A stretch of 64,000 nt of DNA, taken from NCBI GenBank assembly GCA_009739215.1, contig VSJF01000002.1, positions 992,001-1,056,000 of the forward strand. The letters run 5' to 3'. Every line of letters starts with the position of its first letter. Positions within the stretch are counted from its first letter, which is position 1. Source of the DNA: Floccularia luteovirens. Its lineage: Eukaryota > Basidiomycota > Agaricomycetes > Agaricales > Squamanitaceae. The position numbers and the translations under genes were made by a program. The notes under the pieces are model-generated. The model was not told where the DNA came from. It did not search any database and saw nothing but the letters and a program-made list of their open reading frames with translations. This document shows, piece after piece, positions 44,801-55,000 of this stretch.

Positions 44801-47299
44801 CAATGCGCACTCAAGCCATTTCTAGATCAACTCAATTGGTGGCCTTAACGGCAAAAAAAAAGTTTCATTGGCAAGGCTCCGAGACCAGTGCAATACAAAA
44901 TGGGTGCACTCAATCAATAATTTATAGATAAGTACTCGAACAAGAACGCTGAGGGAGGGGTATCAATCTGTTACAGTAATCATTCGGCTTGGAATGGAGT
45001 AATCTCGAGGTACCACGTCCCCTAATCATCTCTCTAGCAGCACCAATGTCAGATGTATGACACATGTTTAGCACATGTGCAGATGCACGTCAAAAATTTC
45101 AAGTCTCAACCGGGATTACGAGCGCCAAACAACATGGTTTGGGAAGGTTATCAACTCACTTGCCAGTATTTTGGTGCCAAAACAAGCAGAGCTGTTAACA
45201 AAAAGAATAATCCCTAGGTCTGTTCCCGGAGAACATGAGAATTGTTCCATATTTTGAGGAAGCCTATAGCAACGCTTTTTCTTTTGTTCGGGACCCAAGT
45301 CAACGTAACAGTGAGACGCGTGCATGTCAATCACTTAACAGTATCAATGTAGTGTGGACTCACCGTGATATATTACAACAACAATTTTTTGTTGTCCAAG
45401 TTAGGAGACAATGTGAAGTCGAAAAATGGTGATATGATGCATCCATTCTTGATGTCACGATGTTTGGTTGGTTATTAAAGCCGGCATTATGCACTTCTGA
45501 TAATGTGCCATGTAACGGATAGGAGCATGGAAGCAAGAAGGCAATTTGTGTGTGGCTACGGTGTGAGAGCTTGAATGATTTTATCCTCGCAGAAGAACCC
45601 AAAAAAAAAATCTGTAAAGGCATTCCTCGGTACGTAGTCCCTGTGATATGCTTTAAAAAAAGGAACTTTGTGCGTATGTAGATTGCTCCGATCAGAATCC
45701 ACTGCTCCTGATTCCGAACCAAAAAAAAGATGGTTGAATGGATGTTCACTATCCAGAGTGGATTTCTCCAATTGTGGTGTGTCAATTACTTCTATAAGGG
45801 AACTTCAGGTGTTTAACTAAAAATATAAAGTGATAAAATGGTAATTAAAAAGGAGCATGATAACCAGTTTTGGTTCAAACACTCACACTCACACGAGAAA
45901 CTTTCAACTTGCTGCATGACTCGACACTTTTCCCCCCATTTGGAGTAGCGATGTAGAAGATCTTTGTAAATTGCGTTATGGATGGGCTTGTCCCTTCTAG
46001 TCTTTATGACATATATGGCGAAAATGACCGAGCCCGAAGAGCTTGTTAGTTGCCCACTCCTGTGTACGTCTTCAAACTTATTTGTAGTGCGGATAAGCTT
46101 GAGTGACGATTACCATTATGACAAGTATGTTTGTACATGTTAGGACCGGAGGATTTCTGTTTTCAAGATAGCCTTGGCATCTTTAAAACAAGTTCAATTC
46201 ATATTTTTCAACAAAATTTCAAAATTTGACTCTCCATGATTAATTTTTCTGGAGCTACAAAATTTTCAGCGACTCGCACGATATCCGGTCACTCGGGCTT
46301 ATTCTCTTTCCGAATTTGACGGGAAACAGTGAAGACCAATCGTATATATACGACACAGCCTCACCGCATTCTACCGGCAGGAACCATGAATTCAATGACA
46401 CGGGCTATCTGTTATCCAGAGACTGCCAGAAATATATATTAGGACGAATCATATGCTCTTGTACAATGAACATCGAAACTGTTTTGCTTTTGGTTCCGTC
46501 TGCTTCCTTATGAAGATTTTAGCGTGCGCGTTCTGTCAATTGGAATAATTGGAATCAATTTCACCTGTCGACGTTGCAACACATTACTGGCGAATCGGGT
46601 TCCTGTAACTAACCACGTGCAAAGCGCCCCTTCCTAAATAACCTTGGAGACCTCATAAAGTGCGTCGAGGAGTCGAACTCGGAGATTCTTAGTAAAAATA
46701 ATCGGGCGATGCGCCGAGCTAGAAACATTTGTTCGCTCACGTCCAACCGCCATACTTAACATTGATAGTTACATCAATATTGATCCAGTTGTCAGCAACG
46801 CTTGCTCTAGTAGGGACTTACAACTGTCGGTGAACTGAGGGTATGTAACTAGGTACGGGTTGGTAGTGATACCAGATAAACTTAGGACTAGCGCGAATAT
46901 GTGACGGCAACTATCGAATAGACGTTACTGACTCGGGAACAAGACGCCTATGGTAAACGTTTAGGGTCGAATTGAGGCTGGACTTACCAACGGAGATACG
47001 ATTTCTCGGCGCGTCAGTCTCTCTATATGAGCCTTCGATATGTATGGGTGATACCTGCTTGCGAAGCCTTGCAGGTTCGTAAGATGATTGACAAGATAAT
47101 CAGATAGGGGTAACTAGACTTCATAACAGTTTCACGTCGTATAGCTCTGTGATGCTAGTGCATTCTATCAGTCAGCGGTTGATTATTGTCATTGATTTCC
47201 TGATGAAGTCATTGAAGAAGGAAGGGAATACGCATACCACTTTCGCCGGGTAGAGAAAAAACCGAGGAGGGAAACATAATTCATCTATTAATCAAGATG
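41832..47299. other. 5.5 kb gene-poor region
   Basis: This is the longest stretch without a supportable gene. It holds only short overlapping frames. A fragment near 44,100-44,200 reads CGKQFADVLTKMLSHP, which faintly recalls the end of Copia-type RNase H, but nothing around it supports that. Three A-runs lie at 45.60-45.73 kb. A B-box-like motif occurs at about 46,665 on the minus strand without a cloverleaf. Decayed mobile DNA is possible but not shown. Confidence 0.45.
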
Positions 47300-48329
47300 T
47301 TAAGAAATCGATGTTCCAACCAGTGTTCTATTCTCATCTATCAAGACAGTCAAACCTCTATTTTCCCGTCGCGGGACATAAGCAGTGTTCTGTGGCCCCG
47401 ACATAACACCACCGAAGAATACGTAACCGGGAATATAACGGTCGACGAATCTAAAATAGTAGCTGTAGGTCCATATATGACGCAACTTTTTATGGGATTT
47501 GCTCACATTTTAACAGCTTCATCTGACATTCCTCGTCCACCAGTTTTAGCCTTCATGTTGTGCTCCTGTTCTAAGCGCCATTTGTAGATGATAGAGTACT
47601 GTGAGGTGCTTTCATCAGTTGGGGGCGCAGGTGTTATCTGTGTTATGCTCTCTCGGTATGTCCAATATCAAAAAACGTAGTATGAGTCAGTACCTGAATG
47701 AATGTATTAAGAAATTCCACATTCTGTCATACTCCTGCAGCTTCTTGTTGACGGTCTGCAGATCCACTTTTCTCGCAACTTGTGTCTCTGCTAGTCCAAG
47801 TTTTTGTCTTTCTGCTTTCCACTCGTTATCCCATCGATGATTGAGCAGTTCCTCTGATATTGAGCAAAACCCAACACACCAACCCTCGAGGATGACTACG
47901 TCAACTGCTGGGGGCTGACTTATAACTGTCCCTGTGCCATCCATGGGTAATCGATCCCCTTCGCCGTGAAATAAACTCTTGTCGAAGCGTGGAATCTCGA
48001 CGTCGCTATTACCACCTTTTAACGCGTCAAGTAAACGCACTCCGAGGTCAACAGTCATGTGTGCCTGGCTGGCCACGTCCCTGCCATAGAGGATTTTCGG
48101 GATATGAAGTGGCTAATGATACCAGTCCCTCGTGAGTCAGATATATGTCGTCGATCGATAGTACAGCAACCCGCAGTAAGTAAGGCGGGGATGATAGCTG
48201 TGCTTGGAGGTGGGCTGACAAGCAAGATTTACCAGATCCTTGCGGACCCTGTAATGCGACAAAAAGCGGTCTAGTTGACTTGGATAACTCGCTCAAGATG
48301 TGCTGAGACACAACTTCAAGGACAGTCAT
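47300..48329 (-). pseudogene. TDA10: P-loop kinase of the TDA10/glycerate 3-kinase family, reading frame broken once
   Basis: Family members are small ATP-dependent kinases of the phosphoribulokinase/pantothenate kinase fold. From the ATG at 48329 the protein shows LFVALQGPQGSGKSCLSAHL (Walker A), then LSIDDIYLTHEGLVSLA and NPLWQGRGQPGTHD. At 48048-48056 the frame meets a TGA, and the conserved sequence continues one base over as VDLGVRLLDALKGG. After that IPRFDKSLFHGEGDRLP, VDVVILEGWCVGF and VNKKLQEYDRMWNFLIHSF are normal. Two introns follow, giving YKWRLEQEHNMKAKTGGRGM and FVDRYIPGYVFFGG, ending at 47300. Apart from the single extra base nothing looks decayed. It may be a sequencing error, a very recent loss, or a +1 frameshift site; I call it pseudogene only on the face of the sequence. 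It shares a 460-base promoter region with rer1. Confidence 0.75.
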
Positions 48330-48789
48330 TAGTGCGACAAGTTAGCAGTACCATTCACAGTCATCTTCAGGGGTTTCAAACTTTCGAATTGGAAATCAGA
48401 AGAATTGCACAACCGGCCCGCTCAAACCGACAAATGAGCTTTGCTGGGACATTACTTCTCTTGAGATTATAAGTGGTTAGTAATGACATTTGTTGGAAGT
48501 ATCAATCTGTTCGTAACATTTGATATGGGACTCATTAGACCCAACAACCCCGACTTGCTGTTCAGACGACATGCAGCTGAATTTTGTGGGTGGTTATCTG
48601 TGATTCAAAAATTCATATTCCGCTCAAAATTTTCCGCAGCACGCCGTGTGGTGGGGGGTCTGAATTTCCCAAATTAGCAATCTGCGCATATCCCCTACTG
48701 TTAGCTGTTGTCGTGTCTGATACGATCTTTCATTGTACATTTCTCCGTCAACCCTCAACTATATTCACTGTTAAATCGACACTTTAATA
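48330..48789. promoter_or_regulatory. Divergent promoter region, kinase / rer1
   Basis: This 460-base spacer lies between head-to-head genes. No TATA box was recognised. Short overlapping plus-strand frames here have no family match. Confidence 0.4.
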
Positions 48790-49685
48790 ATGATGAACGA
48801 CTCTGATGCAGGCTTGGAACCCTCTCCGGTTCAAAATATAACAGCTGGGTACACTAGAATTCAACGCCAATACCAACAAGTCCTGGATCGTTGGACACCT
48901 CATATGCTGTATCGTTGGTTGGGAACTGCAGGACTTTTATCTATCTTTATTCTGAGGATTGTTTTAGCCCAAGGAGTGAGTTTTTTCATTACCGCTCAGG
49001 AGAACGAGGATTAACGTGTTAATTTTCAAGTGGTATATTGGTCAGTTCAAGTGCTCGCAAATGTGTTTTTGCCTCAGGCTAACCTCTTATGTTATGGTTT
49101 TATCATACTAGTTTGCTGTGAGTCCTTTTTTTCTCAGAGATACGTTCATATAGTCCTAACCAAATTTCAGACGCACATGCAATCTATCTCCTCAACCTGC
49201 TTCTTGCTTTCCTTCAACCAAGATTCGACCCGTCCCTTAAAGATGATCTCATGGCTGACGAAATAGAAGAAGGAGGTGACTCTAATACTACCCCTTTGCC
49301 CTCGCAGCGTGACGACGAGTTCAAACCGTTCGTAAGACGCTTACCTGAATGGCAATTTTGGTACATAACTTAAAAACTTGACAACCGAAAATCCTATGCT
49401 GACATAATGACAGGCTCTCGTCAACTCGTGCCACTGTTGTCGCCCTGCTCTGCACTATGTCCACAATATTTGATGTCCCAGTTTATTGGCCTATCCTCGT
49501 CATTTACTTCACGGTGCTCTTTTTGTTAACCATGCGAAGACAGATACAGTAAGTTGACAATATAAAAACGTGGTTCTTACTTCTCACCTATATATCTCAG
49601 GCACATGATCAAGTACAAGTACATCCCGTTTGATGTTGGTCGTAAAACACGATATGGTGGTGCTGCCAAAAAAACATTCCTATAG
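48790..49685 (+). CDS. RER1: Rer1, Golgi-to-ER retrieval receptor
   Basis: Rer1 is a four-helix membrane protein of the early Golgi that returns ER membrane proteins through COPI vesicles. Exon 1 (48790-48975) has [20 protein letters not shown] and [14 protein letters not shown]. Exon 2 is 49031-49040 (10 bases), exon 3 is 49112-49117 (6 bases), and exon 4 starts at 49171. Together they give [20 protein letters not shown], matching the invariant Rer1 block. Exon 4 continues [20 protein letters not shown] and [14 protein letters not shown]. The next exons have [20 protein letters not shown] and [20 protein letters not shown], then [20 protein letters not shown]. The stop is at 49685. Length is about 200 residues, normal for the family. 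The microexon joins are inferred from conservation. Confidence 0.92.
49031..49040 (+). other. Predicted 10-base microexon of rer1
   Basis: TGGTATATTG lies between TTTTCAAG and GTCAGT. It encodes Trp-Tyr-Ile and the first base of Val in the conserved QGWYIV block of Rer1. Confidence 0.75.
49112..49117 (+). other. Predicted 6-base microexon of rer1
   Basis: TTTGCT lies between CATACTAG and GTGAGT. With flanking exons it completes Val, Cys and the first base of Tyr (VCY), restoring the frame into AHAIYLLNL. Confidence 0.7.
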
Positions 49686-52035
49686 GGTCCTTAGGGTATA
49701 CTATTATATTCCATAGTCATTTGTAGAGCAGCTTCTTCTAGTATCCCCAGTCATAGTCGAAGGCTTTTTATATCGATTTTTCCATGTGTTTATGTGCGCT
49801 AGCCTATTCAGGGCTTCGTTACTATTTTGCAATCGGCTGCAAAAATAGCTAGGTGCCTAAGTTACAGCTTCATATCGAAGCTTCAGGTTTCACTGCTGTA
49901 TAACATGGGAATCAAGTCAGCGTCTAAGTGCTAGAAATCTCGTTCCCTGGGCGTCTGACATCATGATGAAACGTCCAAGCGCCTATCCATATAAACCGTG
50001 AGATTGACGCCCTCTTTCCAGCGTCCCAATTCATGTAAGTTTAATAAGAGTCAAACGTTGACAGAAGGTCAGACTATTGTGAGTTTATTAATTATTGGAA
50101 AACTTGACTACATATCTGTATTCTAAAACCTCCGCGTTCCAGTATGTTTAGCAGTTTCGAATGTTTGCTTATCTCGGGAACACCTACCTACAACATGCAA
50201 AGTTTAAATGATTCATGCCAAAAAATCACCCACAATGCGGTGCTTGACTTGCTACCAACACCCTGCACCGCAGAGAACATCAAGAAACCACCCTCACTTT
50301 CCCAGGGCTGAGGGCTCCAGTACAGTGTGTATATTAATCGCGCCGTGGGTCCGAGCCGGGAAAGGGTTTATCACATTAAGATTGATAACAGGCGTTCAAG
50401 CTTCAAGATCATGCTCGAAATTTTAGGACTTCTCCCATTTATGCGGGAGGATGGCGTCCAGGCCGTAAAGCTGCCTTCTTTGAAGAACGTGTTAGCTAAT
50501 TTGTTTCCTTCCACCAGCACACCAATTCATCGGAAAAACAAGCCGGGTCTGCCTATCTTCGGGATCTATTCTTTTCTCAAGAAGTCATCAATCACACTGT
50601 GTTGTTAGCTGAATACGTCTGACTGGGTCTGTCCGAGGCTCAACATGCCCTTCCAACGTATATGTTACTAGTATAGGACCAGCAGCAGAACCGAGATGAA
50701 ATGAATGACGGATGTAAGAAAAGGTCATCCTGTGGGTACTTACAGCCTCTCAAAGATTAATATCACTGTTGACTTCTGAATACTGCTGTAACCAGATCCC
50801 CTGCATTTTCTTTGGAAAAGTCAGATGTGTGGCGTGTGCACTGCGGATGGAAAATGGTCTACTGTGCAAGAGTAGAATTCGCGGAGTTGCATATGTAAAC
50901 CGATTACCCCATCCACTCATACAATGCACGTTCTGATGAGTGGAAAAAAGTTGAAGGTGACCCACACATCGAAGTTTGGCTGACTCTGGTAGGTTCCACG
51001 AACTAAAGAAGGATGGATCCCGATGATAGGCTTTGTATAAGGCATATCAGATCTGCCCAGGTCTCCGAGTATGTAACTTACTGGCCATTAGCTAGAGATC
51101 CCCGAGGCAGAGACATCTCAGTGTTTAAAGCAGACTACATCGGATATGTAGGAACTCCTCTTTACTTCATGTATCGAGGCTGTGCTTATCTTTTCGGCAT
51201 TGTTTTCTAGAAATTTTGCCCACGTTGGGAAAGTGGTAGTGAAATAGTGTGGGATGGAACCCCAATTGGAACTGATCAACGATACCGCGCTTTCAGGAGG
51301 CTTGTCCATGACATGACTCGGGGACTTCGAAGGCCCAAAACTCCAAAACCTCGTGATTTGTATTCATATCTAGCCTTTCATCGAACCAAGTGAAATGCAT
51401 AGCTCCAAACAATCTAGCTTCGCTAGTTTGTAACGATGTGTGATGAGGGTTTCAAGTATGTGAGGTTTATTGTATATTAACTAATTCATAGGTTGAGTTT
51501 ACCGTGAAGTTGTCGCACATTTTCGTCAACCAGAACAAGTATCGATATGTAACTTGACATGAAAACATTGAGGGAGCAACGAGCCAAATTGTTTGCATTT
51601 CTGGGAATGCTCACACTGGTGCTTGATCTGCCTTCACTTCAAAGTGCCTAGTCTAGCATGATGATCATCGTAACATGAACTAATCGCGGATCATACCTTT
51701 TTCAAGCGATTCCCCGAGCCAGACTTAAAGAACCCATGCCATGGGATGTATCACCCTAAGAAGCTCTGTACAATGGTAACAACTAGTGGGTAGGTTCCCC
51801 CGAGTACATTGATCCTTACAATCGAGTTTCGATGACACTTGGAATGATTTAATAAATAATTAAATGTGGCTCTATATCACGTGACTACAATGACAATAAT
51901 TTTCATCGCAAGTCTACAATTGCAAGCGCTTCACTCAAGCGTTAGCGCTCAACGTTCTACATCAACGTCAACCTCTGCTTATAGCAGCCGACCAGCGTCT
52001 ATTGATTTCTAGACGTCTCCATCAAGACTGTCACC
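49686..52035. other. 2.35 kb intergenic region with a coding-like fragment
   Basis: No complete gene was recognised. A 60-codon open frame without ATG at about 51,211-51,393 (plus) follows a TTTTCTAG acceptor-like site and reads like protein (FCPRWESGSEIVWDGTPIGT). A second protein-like stretch (DEWKKVEGDPHIEVWLTL) lies at about 50,935-50,990. These may be exons of an unrecognised gene or a decayed element. Confidence 0.4.
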
Positions 52036-55000
52036 ATGTCTGGTTCTTACAACTTTTCAACTCCAAGAATCCCGTCGGCACCTCATGGGACACCCTCACC
52101 AACTTTCCTCGATGCCATTGCTCGCCAAGGAAAGGTCCCCAAAGCACCCATACATAACCCTTATGATAAATTCACTCAGGTGGAATTCGACGCGTGGATT
52201 GGTGGCATCACCTCTGCTTTGCGTCAGGCGCTCGGCCGAGATGTCGGGAACAACACGTCCTCCACAACTAAAAATGTCGTTCCTGAAGAAACCTATCCTG
52301 AAGGCACCAATAGCGAGTACAGTGGCGATGAAGACTCTTTTGCCGAGATAAATGCTAGACGCATGCTCAGGAAGGGTAAAATGCGGGATGCTCGCGAAGG
52401 TCCGGGGTTAGGGGTTGGTGCAAAAGAGGAGCCGATAGAAATTTTGTCGGACTCAGATGAAAGTGATAATGACGACGCTGAGGTGTGGGACGGATATGAG
52501 GGCTCTGACACAGAAGTTCAGTATGACTTATTCACACAAGAGTATGAGCGAGAAGAGGTGGATGAAATAGAAGGGGAAATAAAGAGATTAAAAGCGGATG
52601 AAGGCGGGGAGGGCTCCGAGGCAGAAGGTGACGACCGGGAAAATGGAGAGAGTGAAGAAGAGGGGGAGTACGAAGAAGGAGAAGGGGTTGAAGAAGATGC
52701 AGAGCAATATGAAGAAGAGGAAGAGCTTGAAACATATGCTTCAAGTTCTCATGTATCACAGCCCAGAGTCTTTCACTCTGAACTGCAACACCAAGCTGTC
52801 GAAGACATCTCTAAAAGGGAAGATTCTGACAACAGTGGAAGTGATTTCCCTGGTCCTACTCGGGCTATCCGGACGGAGGTGTATGCATTGGATGACGACC
52901 AGGACTTAGATGTCAATGAACTTGATGAAGATGAAGCTCAGCCTTTAGAAACAGATACATGTACTATTTCGTTTTCATTGGGTATCTTTTCCACTCATCT
53001 ATATCTCAATTAGCATTCCCTCTTCATTCGATAGAGGAAGAAGGGAGCGAGCGCCGCATTGACATTCCAGATCCCTGGGCTAAACCTCAATTTTACGCAC
53101 AAGATCTCTACGCAGGCGGTGAGGTTACGTCGATCCCTGGCGGGAAATTGGATGCGAATCACCTTGGACCTTACGATGATAGCGTATCAGATTTGCTAAC
53201 TCCCAAAATTGTCACTCCTGCCGCGATTAGCGAGGTTGGCGATGCCGTTATGGGTGACGGAGCGGGAACCAGCTATGGAATCACCCCCACACATCTACTG
53301 AATTGTGCTGAGAAAATCTCCGGTAGCCGACATGCTCATGACGCACTTCATGAAGTAGTAGCTCCAATTGCCGATAATCCAGAGAACTTCATGGAGCATT
53401 CGTCAAATGATGACGAGGCGACCGAGAATAACCACGCAATCACATTTGTTAGGGGACAATCAGATCTCATTGAACCTCATCCCGCTTCCAATGCCCTCGA
53501 ATCCGTCCAGGACCCAGATCAAGCAGCTCTAGCATTTGATGATTTGTATGGAGATATGAGTGTCATTCCGAACAGATCCCAAACTTTTGATACGACATTC
53601 AGTAAGTCTCACATTTGATGGTCTAACAGCTCTGACAGACTGTGTTAGATGACTCGTCTATTACGGTTAATCCAAGCTATTTCCAAAACCCCGCTTTCTT
53701 GGAATCTTATGAAGGGAAACCTACCGTAACTGAGGTTATCACCACTGATTACAGTGTCCTAGTCATGGCGGAGAATGCAGCTAGCAACGCTGTTGACGCC
53801 TCCTCTGTCATGCAACATGAAGCAAATGAGTTCATCATGCAGGAGCTTTTAAACGATGATGTATCACCCAATGCACAACCAACCTCTGAGAAGATCGAAA
53901 CGGAGTCCGAGGAAAAGCAACAAGTTGCAAATCTTGCGTCAAGCGATATCCAGTCGACAGTTGATGTGATAGTTATGGAGGATCATGTTGTTGATCCACC
54001 ATCTCAGAACACAGAAGAAGAGATCCAAAGACATCCTATCAGGCACCCACAATATCACAAGGTCGGTATTGACAGGCCAGACAGTGTAACAAGTCATAGC
54101 GGAGAGAATTCGGTAGATATTGCACAGGAGGTCGAAGTTGGAATGCAAGAAGATTCCCATGAAGCTGTGGAACTGCCGGATCAGAATGGGATTATCCCTG
54201 ATGCAGATGGTTTGTTGTATCTTTTTCTTACGTCATGATATTGACGAATACTATTGAATAGCCAAAGTAACCCCTGAAATACAACGTCCAACCAGTGTTG
54301 ACTCGGTGAATATCAAAGATCCAGAACCCGCCTTTACGGAAGTACAAAAACCACATCATCCTTCCACGCCTCTTTTATCTAGTTTTGACGACAGAATTCC
54401 CCCATCAGTCTCGACTAGTATGGGTACATTATCGTCATCTAGAAATAGATACGAATTTGGGACGCATTCTATGGATGAAGAAGCACCTGTATCAGGTATT
54501 CGTTTCTCTCTCAGCCATGAGGCAATTGATCAATACAGTGTATTCGAAGTTGAATCTGAACTTGATGAGAGTGTTCCAGACGGGGACATTTCTCAAGCTG
54601 ATGTCGAAGTTGAAGTTGTTTCTGCCGGTGGTGTTGTAAATATGAAGGTTCAATATATCGTTGAAGAACCTTTAACGGAAACTGAGGTAAACTTATGAAA
54701 TCACGTGGAAACAATCATAATTTACAAGTTGTTGTGTAGGGAATTGACAGTCGGTCAACTAGCCTTGGAGTTGTCAGTATAGACGCGGACGTGGCCGACA
54801 AATCCCTAAGAGATAGTGAGATCGACAAAACGAACTTCGCAGAGAAGAACACGGCTGACAAGAATTCTGAAGGAGACAATGAACCTCCATCCTTCCAGCC
54901 GGCCCTGCTCGTTTCTTTTGGTACCTCCGCTCCAGATCGCCCTCAGACACCATCCCGTCCTTTACTTGTGGCGGTTCCCGGGACACCAAACTTTACTTTA

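Noticed and set aside
46650..46730. tRNA-like B-box (GAGTTCGACTCC on the minus strand)
   Set aside because: The T-arm would have a 4-base stem with an 8-base loop, and no acceptor stem pairs with the 3' end, so a functional tRNA cannot be drawn.
52532..52759. Leu/His/Pro-rich minus-strand frame opposite the acidic tract
   Set aside because: It is the antisense of a Glu-rich coding repeat; such composition arises automatically and is not evidence of a gene.
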